Source: UBA3206 sp963623875
GTDB taxonomy: Bacteria; Bacillota_I; Bacilli_A; Acholeplasmatales; Anaeroplasmataceae
Assembly (NCBI GenBank): GCA_963623875.1
Contig: CAVFNL010000042.1
Location: 1-64,000 of the forward strand
Length of the DNA: 64,000 nt
Direction of reading: 5' to 3'
Positions 1 to 8,860 of this stretch are shown here, piece by piece. The position numbers were made by a program, and so were the translations under genes. Position 1 is the first letter of the stretch. Each line of letters begins with the position of its first letter. The notes below the pieces were generated by a model. That model was given only the letters and a program-made list of their open reading frames with translations. It had not been told where the DNA came from and ran no database searches.

Positions 1-35
1 CGCGGCTGGCTTTGCTATTTGCAACGACCTTTATT

Positions 36-64
36 AGAATACACCATCAAGCCTTAATTTGCAA
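36..64 (-). promoter_or_regulatory. possible promoter reading out of the window
   Basis: On the minus strand a -35 TTGCAA (64-59) and a -10 TATTCT (41-36) are 17 bases apart and point to the left edge. The transcribed gene lies outside the window, so its identity is unknown. No ORF of note lies in bases 1-130. The boxes are two to three bases off consensus, so this is only plausible. Confidence 0.4.
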
Positions 65-130
65 CTACTTTTTTTATTTTTTTTGCCTTCTTTTATGCAC
101 TTTTTAAACAAATTATTTTATTTATCAAAA

Positions 131-163
131 TTAAAAAGACACCAAAGTTAGACCTTTGATGTC
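131..163 (-). terminator. terminator after rseP
   Basis: A 10-bp stem (one mismatch; arms 138-147 and 154-163) is followed on the minus strand by a U-rich run. It lies just past the rseP stop and closes the uppS-cdsA-dxr-rseP operon. Confidence 0.8.
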
Positions 164-171
164 GAATTATT

Positions 172-1914
172 TTATTTCACTAGTCTAGTGATATCATTAT
201 ATAAAACATATACCATAAATATCATTAGTACTATAAACATAACATTATTTATAATTGCCTCTACTTTACGATTAAGTGGTTTACGAGTTATACCTTCAAT
301 TAATACAAATAGTATTCTTCCACCATCAAGAGCTGGGATAGGAAGTAAATTTACAACGCCTATATTTACTGAGAGTAGTGCCATGAAAAGCATTAACGCA
401 ATTATACCCGCACTTATATAGGTACCCATTACAGAATATATACCAACAACACCTGATAAATTAGAAACTCCTACTTGCCTTACACCGCTTGGATGAATGA
501 TAATTTTTAATGTATTAAAAATAAGTGTAAAATCATCCCAGAAATTAGATCCCGCTTGTTTGATTGATTCAAAGAAAGCATGGTGGTATGTTGGTGATAA
601 TCCTACGATTAATCTTATTTTCTCTACATGTTGTGAATTTAGTACTTCATTTCCATATGATTCAACAATCATCTCTTTAGCATATTCTACGGTATTATCG
701 TCTCCACGTGTACTAGATTTTGTATATTTAAAGTTTCCACTTTCATCAACTGAAACATCATAGTATCTAAAATAAATATTCGCAACATCTAAATCTTTTA
801 AATTCTTAATTAAATCTTGCCACGAATCAATTGGAACCCATGCGTTTTTATCATATTCATCATTATGGTTATATACATTTATTGCATATATAATATCTCC
901 TGTAGATATTTGTGTCTCCTTAGAACTTACATCATTCTTATATCTTAAGCCATACTCACCTACAAGTGCACCTTTTGCAATTTCTTGATAATTTTCATTA
1001 TAATATTTAGAATCTTTTGAAATAGCTGATGAAATGCCTATAGAATTTATATATACATTTGGCTTTATGTTCTTTGTAATAATCTCCCCATTTCTAAAAA
1101 TAGAAATACTTATCTCATAAGCGCCTTGATTTAGTGCTTCGTCCATTGCATTTTCAAAATCATGCCATGATGAAATATTAAAACTTAAATTATCGCTTAT
1201 TTTAACTTCCTTAATAACATCGCCTGCTTCTAACACCATAGATGCAGGGTATTGGCTTCCAACACTACCTATTTCTGAAGATGAATATTTTGGCGTTCCT
1301 TGAATAAAACTACAAATTAAATAAATAAACATTGCAAGAACCATATTCATAAAAGGACCTGCAAGCATAACAATAAATCTTTGCCATACTTTTTTAGATT
1401 CAAAGCATCTATTGAATGGTGCTATTTGAATTCTTGTTGCACCATCGACAATAAATGCATCTTCTTTTACTGCATAAGATTCACCTTTAGCGTTAAAAAT
1501 ATCTTCATCACTAATAGTATCATCAAGACATAGTTCAATTTCTAAAGGTTCACCGTGTCTAGAATATAATTCTTTCTTGATTACCCTACCTCTTACATCA
1601 CATACAGTCTTATCATCTAAAACTATTTCATAAGCTTCTTTATTCTTTAAATTTAGGCCTATTTTATCTCCGACTTTAAAAATTTCTTCAGAGAACTGCT
1701 CTCCTGCCATAGATACATAACCACCAATAGGCAATGCTCTTATAGCAATAGTTGTTTCTCCTTTTTTCTTTTTATATAAAGCAGGCCCCATACCAATAGA
1801 AAACTCATGGCATAAAATACCAAATTTTTTTGCTGTTAAAAAATGTCCTAATTCATGAACAATTACAATAATAGAAAGTACTAATAAAAAAACAATAATC
1901 TTAACTAATACCAT
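172..1914 (-). CDS. rseP: RseP/RasP-type site-2 zinc metalloprotease
   Basis: Intramembrane protease (M50B) that cleaves membrane-anchored anti-sigma factors and signal-peptide remnants. The first membrane helix carries the zinc motif HELGH (residues 20-24 of the form annotated here). The second metal site is NLLPIPALDGG near the C-terminus, followed by the usual FVLIEGITRKPLN block, and PDZ-like sequence lies in the middle. At 580 residues it is longer than the usual 420-450. Extra sequence sits between helix 1 and helix 2 (roughly residues 50-180). I start at the ATG at 1914, which shares its A with the dxr stop (TAATG) and has GGGGGAG upstream; an in-frame ATG at 1929 has no site of its own. 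Last gene of the uppS operon, the same neighbourhood as in other Firmicutes. Confidence 0.93.
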   Translation of the reverse strand: MVLVKIIVFLLVLSIIVIVHELGHFLTAKKFGILCHEFSIGMGPALYKKKKGETTIAIRALPIGGYVSMAGEQFSEEIFKVGDKIGLNLKNKEAYEIVLDDKTVCDVRGRVIKKELYSRHGEPLEIELCLDDTISDEDIFNAKGESYAVKEDAFIVDGATRIQIAPFNRCFESKKVWQRFIVMLAGPFMNMVLAMFIYLICSFIQGTPKYSSSEIGSVGSQYPASMVLEAGDVIKEVKISDNLSFNISSWHDFENAMDEALNQGAYEISISIFRNGEIITKNIKPNVYINSIGISSAISKDSKYYNENYQEIAKGALVGEYGLRYKNDVSSKETQISTGDIIYAINVYNHNDEYDKNAWVPIDSWQDLIKNLKDLDVANIYFRYYDVSVDESGNFKYTKSSTRGDDNTVEYAKEMIVESYGNEVLNSQHVEKIRLIVGLSPTYHHAFFESIKQAGSNFWDDFTLIFNTLKIIIHPSGVRQVGVSNLSGVVGIYSVMGTYISAGIIALMLFMALLSVNIGVVNLLPIPALDGGRILFVLIEGITRKPLNRKVEAIINNVMFIVLMIFMVYVLYNDITRLVK

Positions 1915-3056
1915 TATTTTCTCCCCCATTCTTCATAAATTCTATTTTGAATTTCTGCGTCAATTTTAATAACATCGTCAATCGATATATTTTTTAATTT
2001 ATATTCTCTAGAGATTTCTCTATAAATTATTTTTTCAATATCCAAAAACTTAATTTTACCATCTATAAATAGCATAACCGCTGCTTCGTTCGCAGCATTT
2101 AATACGCACGGATAAATTCCACCTTTTTTAAGTGCCATATATGCATAGTCTAGACATCTAAATCTTTCTAAATCCATTTTTTCAAAAGTAAGACTATAGA
2201 TATCTTCAAGATGTAATTCCTTTCCTTTATATTCTAGATGCGCAGGATATGATAATGCATATAAAATAGGCATTCTCATATCTGGAGATGCTAAAACCGC
2301 CTTAACTGATAAGTCTTTAAATTCAACTAAAGAATGAACAATTGATTGCCTATGAATAATTGTTTTAATTCTTTCAGGTTCTATATCAAATAAGTAATGA
2401 GCTTCTATAACTTCAAACCCCTTATTCATCATAGTAGCACTATCAATAGTTATCTTTTTCCCCATAGTCCAATTTGGATGCTTTAACGCATCTTCTAGAG
2501 TAACATTTTCCAAATCTTTTCTTGCAAGATCTCTAAATGAACCACCTGATGCAGTAATAATTAAAGATTTAATATCTTCATGCTTTTCTCCTGTTAAACA
2601 TTGCCAAATTGCACTATGCTCTGAGTCTATAGGAAATATCTTAACACCATTTTTTTTAGCAAGAGGCATAACTAAAAAGCCTGCCATAACCAAAGTTTCT
2701 TTATTTGCTAGTGCAACATCATTTAACGCCTCAATTGCACAAATTGTAGGTTTAAGACCAGCATGTCCTACCAAAGCATTTACAACAATACCTTTATTAC
2801 GACTTTTGTATTTTGCTATTTCATTTAATCCTTCATCTCCATAAACAATTTTAGGATTATAAGATAATTTAACATCACATTTTTCTCTAAAACAAACAAG
2901 TTCTGGTCTAAATTCTTCAATTAAAGAAAGAGATTTTTCCAAATCTCTTCCCATACTCATCGCAACCACATTAAATTTATCCCTATTAGCTCTTGCAATA
3001 TCTAGTGTTTGTGTACCTATTGATCCTGTAGATCCAAGTAAGTATAAATCTTTCAT
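1914..3056 (-). CDS. dxr: 1-deoxy-D-xylulose 5-phosphate reductoisomerase
   Basis: Second enzyme of the non-mevalonate (MEP) isoprenoid pathway: it rearranges and reduces DXP to MEP with NADPH. Visible signatures are the nucleotide-binding GSTGSIG (residues 8-14), LANKE (116-120), the metal and substrate loop PIDSEHSAI (142-150), SGGSFRD (170-176) and HPNWTMGKKITIDSATMMNKG (193-213). The length of 380 is normal. AGGAG lies 9-10 bases before the ATG. It sits between cdsA and rseP; together with ispG at 22.3 kb it shows that this organism makes isoprenoids by the MEP route, feeding UppS two genes upstream. Confidence 0.97.
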   Translation of the reverse strand: MKDLYLLGSTGSIGTQTLDIARANRDKFNVVAMSMGRDLEKSLSLIEEFRPELVCFREKCDVKLSYNPKIVYGDEGLNEIAKYKSRNKGIVVNALVGHAGLKPTICAIEALNDVALANKETLVMAGFLVMPLAKKNGVKIFPIDSEHSAIWQCLTGEKHEDIKSLIITASGGSFRDLARKDLENVTLEDALKHPNWTMGKKITIDSATMMNKGFEVIEAHYLFDIEPERIKTIIHRQSIVHSLVEFKDLSVKAVLASPDMRMPILYALSYPAHLEYKGKELHLEDIYSLTFEKMDLERFRCLDYAYMALKKGGIYPCVLNAANEAAVMLFIDGKIKFLDIEKIIYREISREYKLKNISIDDVIKIDAEIQNRIYEEWGRK

Positions 3057-3067
3057 AATAAAATCTC

Positions 3068-4009
3068 CTATGCTAAAAGCGATACTAAATTATTGAATAT
3101 TAAGAATAATCCCCATAAAAACATACCACAATAAATCGCAGAATCAAATCTATCTAGTACTCCACCATGTCCTGGGAATATATCAGAGAAATCTTTGATT
3201 TCATATGTTCTTTTAAATTTAGACGCAACCAAATCTCCAATTTGTCCCATAATAGAACCAAGTATTGTAATAATGATTACAAAGCATATAGCTTGTGCAT
3301 GGTTAAATTTATTAAAGAATTTCATATAGGTAATATTATTGTTAAAAATACAGAAATTATTATAATAATCAGGATTATTTAACAATTTATTATAAAAAAA
3401 CGCAAACAATACTGCTACAGCACAGGCAGTAATAGTTCCACCTATTGCACCTTCCCATGTCTTTTTAGGTGAAATTTTAGGTGCCATTTTATGTTTACCA
3501 AATATTCTTCCAAAAACATACGCAAATGTATCAGTAAGCATAGTTATTATAAATAAGAACAAAATATATTCTAAACCTGTAGCTCTTAACAATGTTAAAG
3601 AACCAAATCCTAACGATGTATATAATATAGCAGTTAAAGCTCTACCAATAGCCGCTCCATTGAAATCATCGTAGGCAACCATTAAGCCTAAGAAAATTGT
3701 AATTATTATTAAAAGAGTTGGAATAAAGCCAATATTTATGTTTAATTTCGTAATAAAATCATTAGATATAGTTTCTGAATCATATTGTGATACAAACTGC
3801 CAGTAAAGTAATAAGGTAGATACTATAATAATTACTTTAACAAGCAAAGGAAACTTATGACTATGTTCAAACAATTTAATCATTTCATAAGCCGCAAATC
3901 CTGAAAGTCCCATCATCAAAATTTGAAATAAAGGATATAAGTCCTTTACAACTAAAAGTGGAACGAAAATCGCAAGTATTGCAGCCCCCGTAATTAATCT
4001 TTTTAGCAT
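3068..4009 (-). CDS. cdsA: phosphatidate cytidylyltransferase
   Basis: Makes CDP-diacylglycerol from phosphatidate and CTP, the branch point of phospholipid synthesis. An integral membrane protein of 313 residues with about eight hydrophobic segments. Diagnostic sequences are SPKKTWEGAIGG and the C-terminal CDP-diglyceride synthase signature GDLVASKFKR...KDFSDIFPGHGGVLDRFDS. The start codon overlaps the uppS stop (TAATG) with GGAGGA before it, so the two are translationally coupled. Confidence 0.96.
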   Translation of the reverse strand: MLKRLITGAAILAIFVPLLVVKDLYPLFQILMMGLSGFAAYEMIKLFEHSHKFPLLVKVIIIVSTLLLYWQFVSQYDSETISNDFITKLNINIGFIPTLLIIITIFLGLMVAYDDFNGAAIGRALTAILYTSLGFGSLTLLRATGLEYILFLFIITMLTDTFAYVFGRIFGKHKMAPKISPKKTWEGAIGGTITACAVAVLFAFFYNKLLNNPDYYNNFCIFNNNITYMKFFNKFNHAQAICFVIIITILGSIMGQIGDLVASKFKRTYEIKDFSDIFPGHGGVLDRFDSAIYCGMFLWGLFLIFNNLVSLLA

Positions 4010-4734
4010 TATTTTTCCTCCTTTAGACCACCAAATCTACGTTGACGACTTTGATAGTCATGTATAGCCATAACAAGTTCATCTTTATGAAAATCTGGCC
4101 AATATGTTTTTGTAAAATAAAGTTCTGAATACCCTAATTGCCACAACAAAAAGTTAGATATTCTTTGTTCACCAGATGTTCTTATTAAAAGATCTAGTTT
4201 AGGAAGACCTGCGGTATATAGTCTTTCTTCAATAAGATTTTCATTTATATCATCAAGCGATATTTTATTTTCTAATACATCCTTGGCAATAGATTTTGTT
4301 ACAGTAGTTAATTCTTCATATGATCCATAATCAAAACAAATTGTCAAAATTAATCCTGTATTATTTTGAGTTTTCTCTTCAATTTCTTTAGAAATTTCTA
4401 ACATTTTTTTAGGAATCACATTCTTGCGTCCTATAAATCTAATTCTATAATTAGAAGATAAAATACTCTCTCTATATTTTTTATATGCCTTAACAGGCAT
4501 AGTCATTAAAAATTCAACTTCTAGTTTAGGCCTTTTCCAATTTTCTGTTGAAAAGCAAAAAACAGTTAAAGCCTCAACACCTAATTCGCTTGCGGCCTTG
4601 GCAACAGTCGCAATATTTTTTGCACCTTCTGTATGACCAAAGAAGCGTTGTTTTCCATGTTCTTTAGCCCATCTGCCATTGCCATCTAATATTATAGCAA
4701 TATGCTTTGGTATATTATTCATATCTAGCTCCAT
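4009..4734 (-). CDS. uppS: isoprenyl transferase (undecaprenyl diphosphate synthase)
   Basis: Cis-prenyltransferase that extends farnesyl diphosphate with isopentenyl units to the C55 lipid carrier for cell-wall and surface polymers. The catalytic Asp lies in LDGNGRWA (D17), with FSTENWKRP and the C-terminal RTSGEQRISNFLLWQLGYSELYF typical of the family. The start is set at the ATG at 4734, eight bases after AAGGAG (4748-4743); the in-frame GTG at 4743 is part of that Shine-Dalgarno. First gene of uppS-cdsA-dxr-rseP with its own promoter at 4765-4793. Confidence 0.96.
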   Translation of the reverse strand: MELDMNNIPKHIAIILDGNGRWAKEHGKQRFFGHTEGAKNIATVAKAASELGVEALTVFCFSTENWKRPKLEVEFLMTMPVKAYKKYRESILSSNYRIRFIGRKNVIPKKMLEISKEIEEKTQNNTGLILTICFDYGSYEELTTVTKSIAKDVLENKISLDDINENLIEERLYTAGLPKLDLLIRTSGEQRISNFLLWQLGYSELYFTKTYWPDFHKDELVMAIHDYQSRQRRFGGLKEEK

Positions 4735-4764
4735 AATGGTCACTCCTTATATAAATACTAAATC

Positions 4765-4793
4765 ATTATACAATACATATGTTTTTTTTTCAA
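4765..4793 (-). promoter_or_regulatory. promoter of the uppS-cdsA-dxr-rseP operon
   Basis: The minus strand has TTGAAA (4793-4788), a 17-base spacer and a perfect TATAAT (4770-4765). The start of transcription should lie near 4758, about 24 bases before the uppS ATG. Confidence 0.8.
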
Positions 4794-4797
4794 TTGC

Positions 4798-4829
4798 AAA
4801 AAAATACCCCATAAGAGCACTTACGGGGT
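4798..4829 (-). terminator. terminator after frr
   Basis: A 10-bp stem with one mismatch (4806-4815 with 4820-4829) and a four-base loop is followed on the minus strand by a U-rich run. It separates pyrH-frr from the uppS operon. Confidence 0.85.
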
Positions 4830-4836
4830 GGATTAA

Positions 4837-5382
4837 CTAAATTGTCATTAGGTCTTTTTCTTTTTCCTTAGTTACTTCTTCAACAACAGCAATCTTCTTA
4901 TCTGTTAATTCTTGAATATCTTCTAGATATCCCTTTTCAGTATCTTCAGGTAATCCTAATTTCTTTAATTGCTCGTTTGCATCACGTCTACAATTACGAA
5001 CTTGAACTTTACAATTCTCTTCCATTTTTGCAACTTCTTTAACTAAAAGTTTTCTTCTATCTTCAGTCATTGCAGGAATTACAAGTCTTATACCTTGACC
5101 ATCATTTTGAGGTGTAATACCTAAATTAGAAGCATTAATTGCTTTTTCAATTTCCTTAAGAATTGATTTGTCATAAGGCTTGATATAAATTTGATTTCCT
5201 TCAGGAACAGAAATAGTTCCTACTTGTCTTACAGGAGTTGGAACTCCATAATATTCAACATAAATAACATCAAGCATAGCAGGGTTTGCTCTACCTGTTC
5301 TTACAGTTGCAAATTCATGCTTTAAAGACTCAATGGCCTTATCCATTTTTTCTTCAGCATCTAATAAAATCATATCTGGCAT
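4837..5382 (-). CDS. frr: ribosome recycling factor
   Basis: With EF-G it splits the post-termination ribosome. The full 181-residue length and family blocks are present, e.g. VRTGRANPAMLD, VEYYGVPTP and the hinge region IYIKPYDKS. GGAGG precedes the ATG. It follows pyrH by 17 bases, the usual pyrH-frr pairing, and ends at a strong terminator. Confidence 0.97.
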   Translation of the reverse strand: MPDMILLDAEEKMDKAIESLKHEFATVRTGRANPAMLDVIYVEYYGVPTPVRQVGTISVPEGNQIYIKPYDKSILKEIEKAINASNLGITPQNDGQGIRLVIPAMTEDRRKLLVKEVAKMEENCKVQVRNCRRDANEQLKKLGLPEDTEKGYLEDIQELTDKKIAVVEEVTKEKEKDLMTI

Positions 5383-5399
5383 ATAAATTCCTCCTAAAA

Positions 5400-6110
5400 T
5401 TAATTTTCTGAAACAAGTGTTCCAATTTTTTCACCCTTAACAGCTTTAATAATATTTCCCTCTTTATTCATATTAAATACTATTGCTTTAAGGTTATTAT
5501 CACGACAAAGTGTAGCAGCTGTCATATCCATAACACCTAACTTCTCATTTAAAATTTTTGAGAATGTTAAATGATCAAACATAATAGCATTAGGATTAGT
5601 CTTAGGGTCACTATCATACACACCTTCAGTACCATTTTTAGCCATTAAAACTAATTCAGCCCCAATTTCTGTAGCTCTTAGTACCGATGCTGTATCTGTT
5701 GAAAAATATGGCGATCCCAATCCACCAGCAAAAATACATACGCGTTTTTTCTCTAAATGTCTTATAGCTCTTCTTCTAATATATGGTTCTGCAACTTCTT
5801 GGATATCAAGAGCTGATAAAACTCTTGTAGGCACATCTAATTTTTCAAGTGATTCTTGTACAGCAAGAGCATTCATAACTGTCGCAAGCATTCCCATATA
5901 GTCTGCTTGTGCTCTTTCCATACCTAGTTCAGATGCTGTTTTACCTCTCCATATATTTCCACCACCAACAACAATTCCAACCTCTACACCAAGTTCCCAA
6001 ACATCTTTAATTTGTTGAGCAATTGATTTTACAGTTGGAGTGTCAATTCCATAAGGTGTATTTCCTTTTAAAGCTTCTCCACTTAGTTTTAATAAAACTC
6101 TTTTATACAT
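5400..6110 (-). CDS. pyrH: UMP kinase
   Basis: Phosphorylates UMP to UDP in pyrimidine nucleotide synthesis; amino-acid-kinase fold. MYKRVLLKLSGEAL at the N-terminus and VVGGGNIWRG (residues 48-56) form the phosphate-binding loops. TDTASVLRATEIGAELVLMAKNGTEGVYDSDPK is the conserved nucleotide region, in short pieces TDTASVLRA and GVYDSDPK. Length 236 is typical. First gene of pyrH-frr, read after the tsf terminator. Confidence 0.97.
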   Translation of the reverse strand: MYKRVLLKLSGEALKGNTPYGIDTPTVKSIAQQIKDVWELGVEVGIVVGGGNIWRGKTASELGMERAQADYMGMLATVMNALAVQESLEKLDVPTRVLSALDIQEVAEPYIRRRAIRHLEKKRVCIFAGGLGSPYFSTDTASVLRATEIGAELVLMAKNGTEGVYDSDPKTNPNAIMFDHLTFSKILNEKLGVMDMTAATLCRDNNLKAIVFNMNKEGNIIKAVKGEKIGTLVSEN

Positions 6111-6131
6111 TATTCCACCATCCTAATTTAT

Positions 6132-6158
6132 CAAAAAGAGGAGCCACAAAGCTCCTCT
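6132..6158 (-). terminator. terminator after tsf
   Basis: A perfect 8-bp stem AGAGGAGC/GCTCCTCT (6137-6144 with 6151-6158) with a six-base loop is followed by TTTTT on the minus strand. An A-run on the other side means it may also act on the plus strand. Confidence 0.88.
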
Positions 6159-6164
6159 AAAAAA

Positions 6165-7067
6165 TTACTTGTTTAATCCTGCTTGAGCAGCTACTTCTGC
6201 AGCGAAATCTACAACTTGTTTTTCGATTCCTTCTCCAACTTTTAAACGAACAAACTTAACAACAGTAGTCTTGTTTGCTTTTGCATACTCACCAACAGTT
6301 TGGTCTTGATTCTTAACGAATGCTTGATCAAGTAAGCAAACTTCTTTAAGTTCCTTATTTAATCTTCCTTCAACCATCTTAACAACGATAGCTTCTGGCT
6401 TAGGTTTAGCAGCACTTGCATTTTCATTTAATGCTTCTGCTAAAATAATTTGTCTTTCATGCTCTAATTCAGCAGCTGGAATTTCTTCTCTTGATACATA
6501 TTTAGGAGACATTGCAGCAACTTGCATACAAACATCCTTAGCAACTGTTTCATCACCTTCAACGATATCAACAACAACGATGTTTCCACCATTATGTTTG
6601 TAAGCACCGAAGATTTGAGAATCAGTCTTAGTTAATCTAATAACATTTCTTAAAGAAATCTTTTCTCCGATTACAGAAGAATCTTCAAGAATAACTGTAG
6701 CTAAATCCTTACCATTTACATCTAATTTTAATGCATCTTCTGTATTAGATACAGTTGAAGCAGCCAAAATAGTTCCAATCTTGTCTAATAAAGCTAAGAA
6801 CTTATCATTTTGAGCAACGAAGTCTGTTTCTGAATTTAATTCATATAAAACAACATCATTACCGTTAATAGCATAAGAACAAAGTCCTTCAGCAGCAACA
6901 CGGTCAGCTTTCTTAGCAGCCTTAGTGATACCTTTTTCACGTAAATAGTCAATTGCTTTGTCCATATCGCATTCACATGCTTCTAGAGCTTTTTTGCAAT
7001 CTAACATTCCGGCAGCAGTTCTATCACGTAATTCTTTAATTAACGCAGGTGTAACTTTAACTTCCAT
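6165..7067 (-). CDS. tsf: translation elongation factor Ts
   Basis: Nucleotide-exchange factor for EF-Tu. The N-terminal block TPALIKELRDRTAAGMLDCK and the dimerisation and core motifs ELNSETDFVAQN are clear. Length 300 is normal. GGAGG lies ahead of the ATG. It is 18 bases downstream of rpsB, the conserved rpsB-tsf operon, and ends at its own terminator. Confidence 0.97.
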   Translation of the reverse strand: MEVKVTPALIKELRDRTAAGMLDCKKALEACECDMDKAIDYLREKGITKAAKKADRVAAEGLCSYAINGNDVVLYELNSETDFVAQNDKFLALLDKIGTILAASTVSNTEDALKLDVNGKDLATVILEDSSVIGEKISLRNVIRLTKTDSQIFGAYKHNGGNIVVVDIVEGDETVAKDVCMQVAAMSPKYVSREEIPAAELEHERQIILAEALNENASAAKPKPEAIVVKMVEGRLNKELKEVCLLDQAFVKNQDQTVGEYAKANKTTVVKFVRLKVGEGIEKQVVDFAAEVAAQAGLNK

Positions 7068-7085
7068 TTTAGATCCTCCTAATAA

Positions 7086-7964
7086 TTATTCGCTAGTTTT
7101 TTCTGCTTTTTCAGCTGGTTTTGCAGCTGGTTTCTTATTGAAAGGTTTCTTTCCATCCTTATTGAATGGCTTTCTATCCTTATTGAAAGGACGAGCAGGA
7201 CGATCACCCTTCTTGTTATTGTTTTCTTCCTTAGAGATTTCTTCTCCTAGGTTTACATTTTCTTCTTCGAATTTTTCTACTACTCCACCTTGAGCTTCGA
7301 TAACTGCATTAGTCATTACCCAAGTTACAAGTTTTACAGCACGAATTGCATCGTCGTTTGCTGGAATAACATAATCAACATCATCAGGATCGCAGTTAGT
7401 ATCTACAATTCCAAATACTGGAATGTTTAATTTACGTGCTTCTAAAATAGCATTATGCTCCTTACGTGGATCAACAATGAATAAAGCATCTGGTAAATTC
7501 TTCATTTCCTTAATTCCACCAAGGTTTTTCTCTAATTTTTCTCTTTCATCCTTTAACTTAGCAACTTCTTTTTTAGTTAAAGCATCAAAGATTCCATCTT
7601 CTTCCATCTTATATAATGAGTTTAATCTTGCAACTCTCTTCTTGATAGTTCTAAAGTTAGTTAAAGTTCCTCCTAGCCAACGATTGTTAACATAGTAATG
7701 TCCACAACGTTCTGCTTCTTCCTTAACTGCTTCTTGAGCTTGTTTCTTAGTTCCTACAAAAAGAACCTTTCCATCGTTCTTAACGATTTCTAATAATGCT
7801 GCATATGCCTTTTCGATTTGGTCTGCAGTCTTTTGTAAGTCAATGATATAAATACCATTTCTTGAAGTGTAGATGTACTTCTTCATCTTAGGATTCCATC
7901 TACGAGTTGCGTGTCCAAAATGAACACCAGACTCTAATAATTGTTTCATTGAAACTACTGACAT
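7086..7964 (-). CDS. rpsB: 30S ribosomal protein S2
   Basis: Small-subunit protein needed for S1 binding and late assembly. Residues 1-230 are a standard S2 (MKQLLESGVHFGHATRRWNPKM; NNRWLGGTLTNF; ALFIVDPRKEHNA). Behind it is a tail of about 45 residues, rich in Lys, Pro and Ala, containing four near copies of PFNKD (PFNKDRK, PFNKDGK, PFNKK, with ARPFNKD). The tail is probably disordered and basic. AGGAGG precedes the ATG. First gene of rpsB-tsf, behind a promoter and about 115 bases of leader that can fold. Confidence 0.97.
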   Translation of the reverse strand: MSVVSMKQLLESGVHFGHATRRWNPKMKKYIYTSRNGIYIIDLQKTADQIEKAYAALLEIVKNDGKVLFVGTKKQAQEAVKEEAERCGHYYVNNRWLGGTLTNFRTIKKRVARLNSLYKMEEDGIFDALTKKEVAKLKDEREKLEKNLGGIKEMKNLPDALFIVDPRKEHNAILEARKLNIPVFGIVDTNCDPDDVDYVIPANDDAIRAVKLVTWVMTNAVIEAQGGVVEKFEEENVNLGEEISKEENNNKKGDRPARPFNKDRKPFNKDGKKPFNKKPAAKPAEKAEKTSE

Positions 7965-8079
7965 TTTTTAAATTCCTCCATTTTATTTCGTTTTTTAGCC
8001 TCTGCCATCTTCTTCGTACGCCTCCACACCAATTGGTGCACATGACGGCTTACTCCAATGACATGTGTATTTTAATGCC
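7965..8079 (-). ncRNA. candidate structured rpsB leader
   Basis: The predicted transcript start near 8079 leaves a 5' leader of about 115 bases. It contains the palindrome CACCAATTGGTG (about 8030-8041) and a larger pairing CACATG/CATGTG around it. Long structured leaders often carry autoregulation of ribosomal protein operons by the product (here S2). I cannot match it to a named family, so this is inference from structure and position. Confidence 0.4.
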
Positions 8080-8085
8080 TTTAGC

Positions 8086-8114
8086 ATTTTAACATATAAT
8101 TTAAAAAAATACAA
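8086..8114 (-). promoter_or_regulatory. promoter of rpsB-tsf
   Basis: TTGTAT (8114-8109), a 17-base spacer and TAAAAT (8091-8086) on the minus strand, upstream of the rpsB leader. Confidence 0.65.
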
Positions 8115-8131
8115 CATATTTTTTTACTAAA

Positions 8132-8153
8132 TAAAAAAGTTAGCAATGCTAAC
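8132..8153 (-). terminator. terminator after the 8161-8796 lipoprotein
   Basis: The hairpin GTTAGC-ATT-GCTAAC (8139-8153) is followed by TTTTTT on the minus strand, just past the lipoprotein stop. Confidence 0.85.
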
Positions 8154-8160
8154 CTTTTAA

Positions 8161-8796
8161 TTAAAATTTAATTAATAAACTTTCCTTATTATATTCTTGA
8201 GCCTTAGTATCAGTAAGTTTATTATCTGTTAAATTAGTAAGTACGCTATATACTGGCGCAAATACATATGTATAAACATCATTTGATTGTTTACTATTTC
8301 CAACATAATTTACTTGAACAGGCAAATATAAAACGCAAGCTTTTCTTGTTGATGCTTCAGTATCAAAATATCCTTCTGGTTTTTCTAAATCAAGTGAATA
8401 TGTAGATTGAACACCTAAAGTTCCATCCTTAACTAAAATATCAATAACTTTATTAATTTGACTTTGTCCCCATGAATCTTCTAAAGTACCATATTTGACA
8501 GACACTTTTTCTTTATCACTATTATATTTAGAAACATCTAATACATTTAATCTATATGCTTCACTAATATTTGATGGAAGATATACTTCATAATGAGCAC
8601 CATCTTTACCTTCAAAATCAGCTGCGTTCATAGCTGTTGTGTTGAATGTTATTTTATTTTCAATATAGTTAATATATGTCGTTGTTTCTCTACTAGATGT
8701 ATCAGGCAGATCATTTTTAGTATTATTTTTTCTACATGACGCAAGACTTAAAACACTAACTAGCCCTAAAGTTGCTACTAAAAATCCTTTTTTCAT
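8161..8796 (-). CDS. putative lipoprotein, unknown function
   Basis: A 211-residue secreted lipoprotein. The start MKKGFLVATLGLVSVLSLASC is a type II signal peptide with lipobox LASC; the next residues (RKNN) begin the mature, lipid-anchored protein. No known domain is recognised; the mature part is polar, with beta-strand-like alternation. The ATG at 8796 is used because GGAG lies just before it, while an in-frame TTG at 8808 overlaps that site. An extended -10 (TGTTAAAAT, TAAAAT at 8837-8832) lies upstream. Single-gene unit closed by its own terminator. Confidence 0.75.
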   Translation of the reverse strand: MKKGFLVATLGLVSVLSLASCRKNNTKNDLPDTSSRETTTYINYIENKITFNTTAMNAADFEGKDGAHYEVYLPSNISEAYRLNVLDVSKYNSDKEKVSVKYGTLEDSWGQSQINKVIDILVKDGTLGVQSTYSLDLEKPEGYFDTEASTRKACVLYLPVQVNYVGNSKQSNDVYTYVFAPVYSVLTNLTDNKLTDTKAQEYNKESLLIKF

Positions 8797-8860
8797 GGTA
8801 TTCTCCAATCTTTTATTTAAAATTCTTTAATATTTTAACATACTTTATTTTAAAAATCTA

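Noticed and set aside
188..763. Plus-strand ORFs opposite rseP.
   Set aside because: Shadows of the strong rseP frame, no start site and no domain.
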